64,000 bases of DNA from Pelagibius sp040217155 (GTDB lineage: Bacteria; Pseudomonadota; Alphaproteobacteria; Kiloniellales; Kiloniellaceae): positions 310,001 to 374,000 of the forward strand of contig JAVJNS010000026.1 of assembly GCA_040217155.1 (NCBI GenBank). The letters run 5' to 3'. This document shows positions 15,561-24,779 of this stretch, piece after piece. Made by a program: the position numbers and the translations under genes. Position 1 is the stretch's first letter; the number at the start of each line of letters is the position of its first letter. Below the pieces are notes generated by a model, which was not told the DNA's origin, ran no database searches, and was given only the letters and a program-made list of their open reading frames with translations.

Positions 15561-18500
15561 TTACTCGCCGGCAGCGGGCTGCACCGATCCGTCGCTGATC
15601 CCTGCCGATATATTTCCAACGGCCTGACGTCCTTCGAGCAGGCCGACCAGCATCGACAGCATCGGCGGAATGATCAGCAGCGTCAGGGCCGCCGACATCG
15701 CCAGGCCGCCGACCACCACAGAACCGAGACCCCGGTAGAGTTCCGATCCGGCCCCGGGAAAGAACACCAGAGGCAGCATGCCGACCACCGATGTCAAAGT
15801 CGACATGAAGATCGGGCGGATGCGGTTGCGGGTCGCCTCGACGATCGCCCTGCCGGCGGCCATGCCTTCCTCGCGCAGGTGATAGAGGGTCTGGTGCACC
15901 AGCAGGATGGCATTGTTCACCACGATCCCGATCAAGATGACGAAGCCGAGCAGGGTCAGCATGTCCAACGGTTGATAGGTATAGAGATTGAGCATGGCCA
16001 AGCCTGCGACCCCGCCGGCGGTCGCCAGGGGCACCGATAGAAGGATGATCAGCGGGTAGAAGAAACTCTCGAACAGTACCGCCATGACCAGGTAGACGAT
16101 GACAACCGCCAGAGCCAGCTGCACCACCATGGCGTTCCAGGTCTGGGTCAGCTTGTCGGCGGTGCCGGAAATGCTGAACTTCACACCCTGTGGGAGTCCG
16201 CCGCTTTGGAGCGGCAGCATGACCTCGTTGCGCAGGGTCTCCAGTGCGGTTTCCAAAGGTATCCCGGGTGCTGGGCGGATCTCCAAGGTAATGGTTCGCG
16301 ACCTTTCGTAGTGTCGCACCTCCGTTGGCCCCGAGGTGAGGATCACCTCCGCCAGGGAGGACGCCGGCAGGATATCGCCGCTCGGGGTTACCACCGGCAG
16401 GCTGGCGATGCCCTGGGTTTCGACGACATTGGAGTCCGGCCCCCGCAGCATGAGATCGAGGCGGTCAGAACCGACGGTCACTTCCAGCACCCGAAGTCCG
16501 TCGTTGAAGGTGTCGATGGCCTCGCCGAGGGCTCGCGCCGTCACGCGGTTGTCCGCCAGACGCAGCCGGTCGGGGATCAGCCTGACTTCGGGCGCGCCGA
16601 GTTCCAACCCCGGGTTCGGCCGTAGTTGGTTACCTTTCTCGCGCGGCAGGATCTGCGAAATACGGCCAACCGCCTGCTGAGCGACCTCCAGAATTGGCTC
16701 TAGTTCCGGTCCCGAAATGTTGAGGTCGATTTTGCGTCCTGAACCGATGCCGCGCCCGAAGATGGATGGCTGGCTGATGAAGCCGAAGGTGCCCGGCTCG
16801 CTGAAGACCGGCCTTTCGAGCAGCGGTATGATCTCCGCCGCGCGCTGCGGATCTACCGAGGTGGCGCCGACGAAAGTGTTGGCGTTGAAAGCCACGAAAA
16901 AGAAACGCTCGATCTTTGGCGGCGGCGTGGCCGCATCTGGCGCGGAGTTGCCGCTCCAAAGGTTTCGGGCAAGATTTCTGGCCGACTGCACTACCGCAGC
17001 ACTAGAAGAAGCCAGACGATCTATGAACGGCGGATTCGGCCGGTCCGTCGACTCCAGGTCACTTTCGCCGGCCCAGTGCTCGCGGGTCGCATCTTCTACG
17101 CCCTTGGCAATGTCCACCATGGTTGCGAGATTGTAACCGGGCGGCGGGATGATGATTCCGAAAATGAGATTGCGGTTGCCCTCAGGCAGATATTCCAACT
17201 TCGGCAGGAACAGCCAGCTGCCGTAGCTGGTCGCTGCCGTGACCGCGACAACGACGGCCAGAGCCACCAGCCGGCGGCGCACGACCAGCCGCACAAAGGC
17301 GATGATGATGGCCACGAATGCGCCGGCAAGGTGGTCGATACCGGGTATCCGCAAGCGGGTCAGGCTGTGGTCGGAGAGCCCCCTGGAGTTGCCGCTCAAC
17401 AGGCGGCTGGAGAGGGCAGGGAGGACGGTGATCGAGACCAGCAGCGACAGCATCACCGAGACTGAGATGGCGACGGCGATGTCGCGGAACAGCTGGCCGA
17501 CTTCCAGCTGCATGACCAGAATCGGGATGAACACCATGACCGTGGTCAGCGCCGAGACCAGTACGGCGCCCCAGACCTGTTTGGCCCCGAGATAAGCTGC
17601 TTCGCGCGTCGGACGGCCTTCTTCGCGCAGGCGGAAGATGTTTTCCAGAACCACGATGGCCGCGTCCACGACCATGCCGACAGCGAAGGCGATGCCGGCA
17701 AGCGAAATGACATTGATCGAGCGGCCGAGAGCCGCCATGGCGACGAAGGCGCCAATCACCGACACCGGAATGGCTATGGAGACCACCAGCGTCGCCTTGA
17801 AGGAACGCAGGAACAGCAGCAGGATAATGGCGGCCAGGGTGCCGCCGACCCAGATGTTCTGCTGTACGAGGTCGATGGCGGAGTCGATATAGACGGTTTC
17901 GTCGTAAACTTGGCGCAGCTTGAGGTCGGCGGCGGGAACCGGACCGGCATTCAGTTCAGCGATGGCCGCCTTGATGCCCGCCATGGTCTCGATGACGTTG
18001 GCCCCGGTCTCGCGCACGGCATTCATGGCCAGGGCCGCGTCGCCCAGCATGCGGATGGAGGCCCGGGCTTCCTTGTAACCGAAGGCGACCTCTGCGATAT
18101 CGCCGATCCGCACCCGTGCCAGCCGCTCGCCCTCGGAGCCACCGTCACTGCGCACCACCACCGAGCGGACCGCTTCGACGGTATTCAGTTCGCCCTCGGT
18201 GCGGACCACATAGCGGCGCTTTCCCTCATCGACGTCGCCGGCGCTGAAAGAGGCGTTGGCGCGGCGTAGAGCGTCAATCACTTCGCTGACCGTCAACCGG
18301 TAGCGGGCCAGTATCTGGGGATCGACGGTTACCTGGATTTCCCGCTCGGTGCCGCCATAGACATTGACCCGGCTGACGCCGGGAACCCGCTCAAGATACT
18401 CCTGGATGACATTCTCGGCAAAGTCGCCGTACTCGCTGATCGGCCGTGTATTGCCGTCCGCGCGTGTCAGAATGAACCAGGCGATGGCGTTGTCTTCGGC

Positions 18501-18893
18501 GCCCGCGGTATCCAAGGTCGGTTCGTCGGTTTCGTCAGGATAGCCGTTGACCCGGTCGAGACGGTTGGAGACCAGCAGCAGTGCGCGGTCCATGTTGGTG
18601 CCGACGGCGAAATCCAGGGTGACCCGGCTGCGACCGCGCTCCGAGCGCGAAGTAATCTGCTCCAGGCTCTCGATACCCTTGAGTTCCTCTTCCTGTCGAT
18701 TGGTGATCTCGCGCTCGACTTCCGCCGGAGCGGCGCCGGCCCAGTTGGTCGTCACCGTGATGACCGGGCTGTTGATATCGGGGGCGAGCTGAATCGGGAT
18801 GGATTGCAGCGCAACGATGCCGAACATGACCACCATCAAGACCGCCGCAATGACGGCGATCGGCCGCTCGATGGCAGTCTTGATGAGGTTCAT
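15561..18893 (-). CDS. RND efflux transporter, inner-membrane permease
   Basis: A 1110-residue proton-driven pump of the AcrB/HAE1 superfamily. It has the usual layout: a first membrane helix at residues 10-30, a large periplasmic porter loop, helices 2-6 from about 340, a second porter loop and a final helix block. Typical segments include NRLDRVNGYP, GMVVDAAIVVLENIFR in helix 4 (with the proton-relay Asp) and FPGAGSELYRGLG near the end. It pairs with the adaptor encoded upstream (stop and start share one base as TGATG). No outer-membrane TolC-type gene is adjacent, so the pump probably borrows one. The substrate is unknown. Confidence 0.92.
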   Translation of the reverse strand: MNLIKTAIERPIAVIAAVLMVVMFGIVALQSIPIQLAPDINSPVITVTTNWAGAAPAEVEREITNRQEEELKGIESLEQITSRSERGRSRVTLDFAVGTNMDRALLLVSNRLDRVNGYPDETDEPTLDTAGAEDNAIAWFILTRADGNTRPISEYGDFAENVIQEYLERVPGVSRVNVYGGTEREIQVTVDPQILARYRLTVSEVIDALRRANASFSAGDVDEGKRRYVVRTEGELNTVEAVRSVVVRSDGGSEGERLARVRIGDIAEVAFGYKEARASIRMLGDAALAMNAVRETGANVIETMAGIKAAIAELNAGPVPAADLKLRQVYDETVYIDSAIDLVQQNIWVGGTLAAIILLLFLRSFKATLVVSIAIPVSVIGAFVAMAALGRSINVISLAGIAFAVGMVVDAAIVVLENIFRLREEGRPTREAAYLGAKQVWGAVLVSALTTVMVFIPILVMQLEVGQLFRDIAVAISVSVMLSLLVSITVLPALSSRLLSGNSRGLSDHSLTRLRIPGIDHLAGAFVAIIIAFVRLVVRRRLVALAVVVAVTAATSYGSWLFLPKLEYLPEGNRNLIFGIIIPPPGYNLATMVDIAKGVEDATREHWAGESDLESTDRPNPPFIDRLASSSAAVVQSARNLARNLWSGNSAPDAATPPPKIERFFFVAFNANTFVGATSVDPQRAAEIIPLLERPVFSEPGTFGFISQPSIFGRGIGSGRKIDLNISGPELEPILEVAQQAVGRISQILPREKGNQLRPNPGLELGAPEVRLIPDRLRLADNRVTARALGEAIDTFNDGLRVLEVTVGSDRLDLMLRGPDSNVVETQGIASLPVVTPSGDILPASSLAEVILTSGPTEVRHYERSRTITLEIRPAPGIPLETALETLRNEVMLPLQSGGLPQGVKFSISGTADKLTQTWNAMVVQLALAVVIVYLVMAVLFESFFYPLIILLSVPLATAGGVAGLAMLNLYTYQPLDMLTLLGFVILIGIVVNNAILLVHQTLYHLREEGMAAGRAIVEATRNRIRPIFMSTLTSVVGMLPLVFFPGAGSELYRGLGSVVVGGLAMSAALTLLIIPPMLSMLVGLLEGRQAVGNISAGISDGSVQPAAGE

Positions 18894-20050
18894 CAGGAAG
18901 CCTCTTCGATGGCCACCGCGGTTCCCGGCCGCAGGCGCTCATTGCCGCGCACCACCACCAGGTCGCCTTCGCCGAGTCCGTCCAGGACTTCATAGCGGCT
19001 GCCCACCGCTTCTCCAAGGACGACGCTTCGCGGCTGCGCCTTGCCGTCGGTGACGATGAAAACCATGGTATCGCCGGGCTGCTTGATGATGGCGTCTTTA
19101 TGCACAGAAACGATTTCCCGCGGCGCGCCGATGGGAACCTGCACGGTCACCGACTGTTCGTTTGCCAGCGGTGCGGCCGCGCTTACCGAGCCGAAATCCG
19201 GCCGGAAGCGGACGGCACGCGTGCGTGTCAGCGGGTTTTCGTTGGGAATGATGGCGCGGACGGTCGCCTTGAACGAAGTGCCGTCGTCAAGGACGGCGTC
19301 GACGAAAGTCCCCGGTACCAGCCCGGGCAGGCGGTTCGAGGGCACGTCGGCTTCCACCTCAAGGTTCTTGTGGGCAATCATGCTGACCAGCGCATCGCCG
19401 TCGCTGGCATAGGCGCCGGCCTCGCTCAGCCGCCGGGTGATGACGCCATCATAGGGGGCCCTGATTTCCACGTACTCGAGGTTGATCTCGGCAAGGCGAA
19501 GCATTGCCCGGGCCGAAGTCACCGCGGCTTCGGCTTCGTGCGCGCCGGCTTGGGCGATGGCGACACCCTGGGCAACATCGTCGAACCGCGCCTGGTTGAA
19601 GGCGGCAGACGTTTTCAGGCCCTCGAGGCGTTTGAGTTCCTGTTGCGCCAGGACGATCTGCGCCTGACGGGTCTTCAACTCGGCTCGCGCCACGGCCAGG
19701 CCGGCAGCGGCGACGTCACGTTCCGCCGTCATGGTAGCGTCATCAAGTACGGCGAGGATGTCGCCAGTTTTCACTTCGTCGCCGATCTGCACCCGGTACT
19801 CCAGGATTGGCCCGCCGATCCGCGCGGCGACGGACCCGGCTTGCCGGGCCACCAGGCGGCCGATCACCGGCACGGTTTGGTTCAGCGCCTCACTGCGGAC
19901 CGCATCGACGCGGATCCGCGCGGCGCCTTGCTGAGCCTGGGCGATGGTGTCATAGCCGGTGGTCGACAAAGCTGCGATCAGGAGCAAGAGGCCGGCAGTT
20001 GCCGACCGGCGGCCCGCCGTTCGTACGTAAGCGTTCAAAATCATCTCCAT
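18893..20050 (-). CDS. RND efflux periplasmic adaptor (membrane fusion protein)
   Basis: A 385-residue adaptor that bridges the RND permease and an outer-membrane channel. A signal peptide or anchor covers about residues 15-40. The split lipoyl domain (GPILEYRVQIGDEVKTGDIL and APYDGVITRR) frames an alpha-hairpin rich in Ala, Glu and Arg (about 110-165), followed by beta-barrel and membrane-proximal parts. The stop overlaps the permease start (TGATG), so production is coupled. A GAGGG lies three to four bases before the ATG. The gene is divergent from a histone-deacetylase-like gene across 275 bases. Confidence 0.92.
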   Translation of the reverse strand: MEMILNAYVRTAGRRSATAGLLLLIAALSTTGYDTIAQAQQGAARIRVDAVRSEALNQTVPVIGRLVARQAGSVAARIGGPILEYRVQIGDEVKTGDILAVLDDATMTAERDVAAAGLAVARAELKTRQAQIVLAQQELKRLEGLKTSAAFNQARFDDVAQGVAIAQAGAHEAEAAVTSARAMLRLAEINLEYVEIRAPYDGVITRRLSEAGAYASDGDALVSMIAHKNLEVEADVPSNRLPGLVPGTFVDAVLDDGTSFKATVRAIIPNENPLTRTRAVRFRPDFGSVSAAAPLANEQSVTVQVPIGAPREIVSVHKDAIIKQPGDTMVFIVTDGKAQPRSVVLGEAVGSRYEVLDGLGEGDLVVVRGNERLRPGTAVAIEEAS

Positions 20051-20325
20051 TGGCCCTCGGTCCGCTGGCGGCCCAATCAGGCGGCTTATGCGGAAGGCGA
20101 CGCGAGCAGGCGACAGAATTGGGGGTCGACAGGGTCAAGTCAATCCCACAAATCAACCTCTGGACGATACTGCTGACGCCGTCCTGCCGCCTTGACCGCC
20201 ACCTTGGTTTGCCAGCTTAGCGTACGAGTGCCGTCGGTGCTGCTATTTGCTCGGTTAGACTCACGGCCATGAAGCCTTATGATGACGATTATACAGACGA
20301 TCCAACGCCCTAGCGAGTTTTGTTG

Positions 20326-21255
20326 ATGACCACCTTGTTGTTTAGCCATCGAGCCTGCGAGAACCATATTCCCGACATGGGGCACCCCGAAGGCCCGATC
20401 CGGCTGAAAGCGATCGCCGCAGCCCTCTCGGCGCCCGAGTTCGAGGCACTTCAACGCCGCGAGGCGCCGCGCGCTGAGGAAAGCCAGATTTCACGCGTCC
20501 ATCCCGGCAGTTTCGTTCAGGACCTGTTGCTTGCCGTTCCGGCTTCCGGCGAGCGCGCAATCGATGCCGACACGATGTTGTCGCCCGGTTCCGGCGAGGC
20601 CGCCCTGCGCGCTGCGGGCGCCGTGGTAGCCGCTGTCGACGCGGTGATGGCCGGGGAGGCCGACAACGCATTCTGCGCCGTGCGGCCGCCGGGCCATCAT
20701 GCCGAGCCCGATGCTGCCATGGGGTTTTGCCTGTTCAACAACGTCGCGGTCGGCGCGCTCCATGCCCGGGCCGCCCACGGCCTGCACCGTATCGCTGTGG
20801 TCGACTTCGACGTTCACCACGGCAACGGAACGCAGGCGGCCTTTTGGGACGATCCCGATCTCTTCTACGCCTCAACCCATCAGATGCCGCTCTATCCCGG
20901 TACCGGCTCGGCGCGTGAGCGAGGCGTGAATGCCAATATCGTGAACGTACCGCTGCCGCAGTCGGCGGGTTCGGCGGAATTTCGCGCGGCCATGCGCACC
21001 AACATCGTGCCGGCTCTGACCAATTTCCAGCCGGAGTTCCTGTTCATTTCCGCGGGTTTCGATGCTCATGCGGAAGACCCGCTTGCCGGGTTGAACTTTA
21101 CCGAGGACGACTATTCCTGGGCGACGCAGCAATTGCTTTCCCTGGCGCGCAGCGCCTGCGGCGGGCGTGTCGTCTCGGTGCTGGAAGGCGGCTACAATCC
21201 AGATGCCCTGGGTCGTAGCGTGGTTGCACACGTAAAGGCTCTCATGCAGGGCTGA
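20326..21255 (+). CDS. Histone-deacetylase-fold amidohydrolase (class II type)
   Basis: A 309-residue zinc amidohydrolase of the HDAC/AcuC/AphA superfamily. The active-site residues are present: His124-His125 in RPPGHHAEPD, and Asp162 and His164 in DFDVHHGNGTQ, with the third zinc Asp expected in SAGFDAHAEDP. Family members remove acetyl or acyl groups from lysine or polyamines; the length and the GFDAH motif fit the bacterial class II HDAC-like group, whose physiological substrates are largely unknown. ATG at 20326 is chosen over two TTGs just upstream. A 14-codon ORF ends 12 bases before the start. Confidence 0.9.
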   Translation: MTTLLFSHRACENHIPDMGHPEGPIRLKAIAAALSAPEFEALQRREAPRAEESQISRVHPGSFVQDLLLAVPASGERAIDADTMLSPGSGEAALRAAGAVVAAVDAVMAGEADNAFCAVRPPGHHAEPDAAMGFCLFNNVAVGALHARAAHGLHRIAVVDFDVHHGNGTQAAFWDDPDLFYASTHQMPLYPGTGSARERGVNANIVNVPLPQSAGSAEFRAAMRTNIVPALTNFQPEFLFISAGFDAHAEDPLAGLNFTEDDYSWATQQLLSLARSACGGRVVSVLEGGYNPDALGRSVVAHVKALMQG

Positions 21256-21442
21256 CGCCCGGAACTTGGCGGCCCGCAAAGAAGAGGCAACTGACAAGGA
21301 AAAGCTGTTTTCCCGGGGCGGCTTCCGGCATGGTCGTATTTGTCCGTCGGCGGGGCCAGACCGAGTCCCGCTGCCTTTAGGGGTGGTGAAGAACCGGTCG
21401 CGGGCGGGCCAGGAATAAAGACGCCACTTGCGGGACGTGATT

Positions 21443-21694
21443 ATGCCAAACAACGACATTCCAGCCGATATTCGTAAACTGAGCTTTGAAGAGGCACTCG
21501 ACGAGCTGAAAGCGATTGTCGGCAAGCTGGAACAGGGCCAGGGGACGCTGGACAGCGCCATCGGCGACTATGACCGGGGGGCCGCGCTGAAGCGGCACTG
21601 CGATGCCAAGCTGCGCGAGGCGCAGGCGAAGATCGAGAAGATCAGCCTCGCCGCCGATGGCGGGGTGAAGGGCGAACCTCTCGATGTCGAATAG
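21443..21694 (+). CDS. xseB: Exodeoxyribonuclease VII small subunit
   Basis: An 83-residue protein that joins XseA to form exonuclease VII, which degrades single-stranded DNA. The sequence LSFEEALDELKAIVGKLEQG, then LDSAIGDYDRGAALKRHCDAKL, is the standard two-helix XseB pattern. The ATG at 21443 is preferred to an upstream TTG. Its end overlaps the start of the prenyl synthase gene by 11 bases. The order xseB-ispA-dxs is common in proteobacteria. Confidence 0.93.
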   Translation: MPNNDIPADIRKLSFEEALDELKAIVGKLEQGQGTLDSAIGDYDRGAALKRHCDAKLREAQAKIEKISLAADGGVKGEPLDVE

Positions 21695-22634
21695 TCAGGC
21701 ACAGAAAGAGGCGGCGCCCGCGGTCCCGGGAGCAACGACATCGGAAGAAACGGGCCTGGAGGAGGCATTGGCGGCGCGCGGTGATGCCGTCACCCTTGTG
21801 CTCGACGATCTGCTGCCGCCGGTTGAAGGACCGCGCGGCCGGGTCATCGAGGCGATGCGCTATAGCGTGCTGTCCGGTGGCAAGCGACTCCGGCCGTTTC
21901 TGGTCTGCGAGTCCGCCCGGCTGTTCGATGTGCCGCAGCCTAGAGCTCTGAGGGCCGCCGCGGCGATTGAGATGGTGCATTGCTACAGCCTCATCCACGA
22001 CGACCTGCCGGCGATGGACGACAGCGAGCTGCGCCGCGGCCGGCCAACCGCCCACGTCGCCTTTGACGAGGCGACGGCAATTCTGGCGGGCGACGGCCTG
22101 CTGACCGAGGCCTTCGCGGTGCTCGCCGATGCCAGCACCCACGACCAGGCCGAGGTGCGAAGCGCGCTGGTGGCCAGCCTCGCCGCTGCGGCCGGCGCGG
22201 CCGGCATGGTTGGCGGCCAGATGATCGATATCTCGCCTGCGCGTGGCGACCTGGACTTGGCCGGAATTTCTCATCTGCAAAGCCTCAAGACTGGCGCACT
22301 GATCCGTTTTTCCTGCGAAGCGGGTGCTATTCTGGGGCAGGCCGCTGCGGCCGAACGCCAAGCCCTGGTGGACTATGCCGAGGATCTCGGTCTGGCTTTC
22401 CAGATTGCCGACGACCTGCTGGATGCGGAAAGCACGCCTGAGGCGCTAGGCAAGCCGACGGGGCAGGATGCCGAGCTTGGAAAAGCCACATTCGTCGGCC
22501 AGCTTGGCATCGTGAAAGCGCGGGAAAAAGCGGAGGTCCTGGTGCAGTCGGCCTGTGCCCGGCTTGATCTTTTCGGTCAAAAGGCGGACCTTCTCAGACA
22601 GACGGCGGCCTTTGTCGTCGCCCGGCGGTCCTGA
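21684..22634 (+). CDS. ispA: Polyprenyl synthetase (farnesyl diphosphate synthase type)
   Basis: A 316-residue enzyme that condenses isopentenyl and dimethylallyl/geranyl diphosphate. The first Asp-rich motif lies in HDDLPAMDDSELRRGRPT and the second in IADDLLDAES, with GGKRLRPFLV upstream binding diphosphate. The residues before the first motif (MVHCYSLIHDD) fit a short-chain (C15) product, but chain length cannot be settled by eye. An unusually long, Ala-rich N-terminal extension of about 25 residues precedes the domain. It sits between xseB (11-base overlap) and dxs, so it works in the same isoprenoid pathway as the next gene. Confidence 0.9.
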   Translation: MSNSQAQKEAAPAVPGATTSEETGLEEALAARGDAVTLVLDDLLPPVEGPRGRVIEAMRYSVLSGGKRLRPFLVCESARLFDVPQPRALRAAAAIEMVHCYSLIHDDLPAMDDSELRRGRPTAHVAFDEATAILAGDGLLTEAFAVLADASTHDQAEVRSALVASLAAAAGAAGMVGGQMIDISPARGDLDLAGISHLQSLKTGALIRFSCEAGAILGQAAAAERQALVDYAEDLGLAFQIADDLLDAESTPEALGKPTGQDAELGKATFVGQLGIVKAREKAEVLVQSACARLDLFGQKADLLRQTAAFVVARRS

Positions 22635-22715
22635 CAGGAGGCCGAGCGCCGCCGGGGACGGATAACAACCCGTTAAAACATATACTTACATGGTATTTCG
22701 CAGTTCAACAATGAG

Positions 22716-24683
22716 ATGCCGAAAAAGGTGTCAGGAGCGGTAATCAGCGTGGCAGAAATCGGTCATAACAGACGTCCCACCCCATTGTTGGATCGGGTCA
22801 ACGACCCGTCGGAGTTGCGCAAGCTGGACGAAAGTCAGCTGCGCGACTTTGCCGATGAACTGCGTAGCGAGATGATCGAGGCGGTCTCGGCTACCGGCGG
22901 ACATCTCGGCGCCGGTCTCGGCGTGGTGGAACTGACGACTGCCCTGCACTACGTTTTCGAGACCCCTCGGGACAAGCTGATCTGGGACGTTTCCCACCAG
23001 TGCTATCCTCACAAAATTATCACAGGCCGGCGCGAGCGTATGCGCAGCCTGCGTCAGGGCGGTGGCCTATCGGGTTTCACCAGCCGCAAAGAAAGCGTCT
23101 ACGACCCCTTCGGCGCGGCGCATAGTTCGACCTCGATCTCGGCCGGTCTCGGCTATTCGGTGGCGCGGGACTTTCGCGGCGAGGACAATGCCGTCATTGC
23201 CGTGATCGGCGATGGCGCGATGAGCGCGGGCATGGCCTATGAGGCGATGAACAACGCCGGCGCCATGAATTCGCGCCTGATCGTGATCCTCAACGACAAC
23301 GACATGTCGATCGCGCCGCCGGTCGGCGCCATGAGCGCCTATCTGTCGCAGTTGATCTCGTCCAAGCCCTTCCAGTCGGTGCGTACCCTGGGGCGGCAAC
23401 TGGCCAAACGCTTTCCGCGCCCCATTGAGATGGCGGCGAAACGGGCCGAGGAATACGCCCGTGGCTTCCTGACCGGCGGCACGCTGTTCGAGGAGCTGGG
23501 CTTTTTCTATGTCGGCCCCATCGATGGTCACAACCTGGATCACCTGCTGCCGGTTTTGAAGAACGTCCGTGATTCCGACTATCAAGGCCCGGTGCTGATC
23601 CATTGCGTCACGCAGAAAGGCAAGGGCTACGAGCCGGCCGAAACTGCCGCCGACAAGTATCATGGTGTCGCCAAGTTCGACGTGGTGACCGGCAAGCAGG
23701 CCAAAGGCACGCCCAAGGCCCCGACCTATCAGAACGTCTTTGCCGCCGGCCTGATCGCCGAGGCCGAGCACGACGACAAGATTGTGGCGGTTACCGCGGC
23801 CATGCCCTCGGGTACCGGCTTGAACAAGTTCGGCGAGCGCTTTCCCAAGCGCACCTTCGACGTCGGCATCGCCGAGCAGCATGCCGTCACTTTCTGCGCC
23901 GGCCTCGCCTGCGAAGGATTCAAACCCTTCGCGGCGATCTACTCCACCTTCCTGCAGCGGGCTTACGATCAGGTGGTGCATGACGTGGCGATCCAAAGCC
24001 TGCCGGTGCGTTTCGCCATCGACCGGGCCGGCATGGTCGGCGCCGATGGTGTGACGCATCAGGGCAGCTACGATCTTACCTATCTCGGCTGCCTGCCCAA
24101 CTTCGTCATCATGGCGGCCAGCGACGAGGTCGAGTTGATGCATATGGTGGCGACCGCTTGCCAGATCGACGATCGTCCGTCGGCCCTGCGCTATCCGCGG
24201 GGCGAGGCGCTGGGTATCGAAATGCCGGCGCGTGGTACGGCGCTGGAAATCGGCAAGGGCCGCATTGTCCGCGAGGGCGGCAAGGTGGCGATCCTGTCCC
24301 TCGGCACTCGTCTTGCCGATGCTCTGGCGGCGGCCGAGGATCTGGCGGCCCGTGGCTTGTCGACTACTGTGGCCGACGCCCGCTTCGCCAAGCCGTTGGA
24401 TGAAGATCTGGTACGCCGCCTGGCGCGCGAGCACGAGGTCCTGGTGACGGTCGAAGAGGGCGCGATTGGCGGCTTCGCCACCCAGGTGATGCAGTTCCTG
24501 GCCAGGGAAGGGGTCTTCGACAAGGGCTTGAAGTTCCGCCCTATGACCCTGCCGGACCTTTTCATCGATCACGATAAACCGGATCAGCAAGTGGTCCAGG
24601 CGGGCCTGGACCGGGCCGGGATCCTCGCCACGGTGCTGGAGGCTCTGGGGCAGGCCGAGATGGAGTCGCCTGCCCGGGCTTAA
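22716..24683 (+). CDS. dxs: 1-deoxy-D-xylulose-5-phosphate synthase
   Basis: A 655-residue thiamine-diphosphate enzyme making DXP from pyruvate and glyceraldehyde 3-phosphate, the first step of the MEP isoprenoid pathway. Seen are ATGGHLGAGLGVVELT, the TPP-binding GDGAMSAGMAYEAMNNAG, and in the C-terminal half FDVGIAEQHAVTFCAGLA. The start may instead be the GTG at 22749, which has AGGAG eleven bases upstream and gives the usual length (644). The gene follows the prenyl synthase by about 80 bases. Confidence 0.96.
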   Translation: MPKKVSGAVISVAEIGHNRRPTPLLDRVNDPSELRKLDESQLRDFADELRSEMIEAVSATGGHLGAGLGVVELTTALHYVFETPRDKLIWDVSHQCYPHKIITGRRERMRSLRQGGGLSGFTSRKESVYDPFGAAHSSTSISAGLGYSVARDFRGEDNAVIAVIGDGAMSAGMAYEAMNNAGAMNSRLIVILNDNDMSIAPPVGAMSAYLSQLISSKPFQSVRTLGRQLAKRFPRPIEMAAKRAEEYARGFLTGGTLFEELGFFYVGPIDGHNLDHLLPVLKNVRDSDYQGPVLIHCVTQKGKGYEPAETAADKYHGVAKFDVVTGKQAKGTPKAPTYQNVFAAGLIAEAEHDDKIVAVTAAMPSGTGLNKFGERFPKRTFDVGIAEQHAVTFCAGLACEGFKPFAAIYSTFLQRAYDQVVHDVAIQSLPVRFAIDRAGMVGADGVTHQGSYDLTYLGCLPNFVIMAASDEVELMHMVATACQIDDRPSALRYPRGEALGIEMPARGTALEIGKGRIVREGGKVAILSLGTRLADALAAAEDLAARGLSTTVADARFAKPLDEDLVRRLAREHEVLVTVEEGAIGGFATQVMQFLAREGVFDKGLKFRPMTLPDLFIDHDKPDQQVVQAGLDRAGILATVLEALGQAEMESPARA

Positions 24684-24779
24684 GCCTCTGTCTCGAAGCA
24701 CTTTTCAACGGAATGACGCATAGCGGTCCTGCGCGGAGAAAAGGTTTCCGGGGCCGGCGGTTGTCGTCATAGTGCAAAT

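Noticed and set aside
23067..24701. A 544-codon open frame antisense to dxs
   Set aside because: dxs has full thiamine-diphosphate motifs on the other strand; the antisense product resembles no family.
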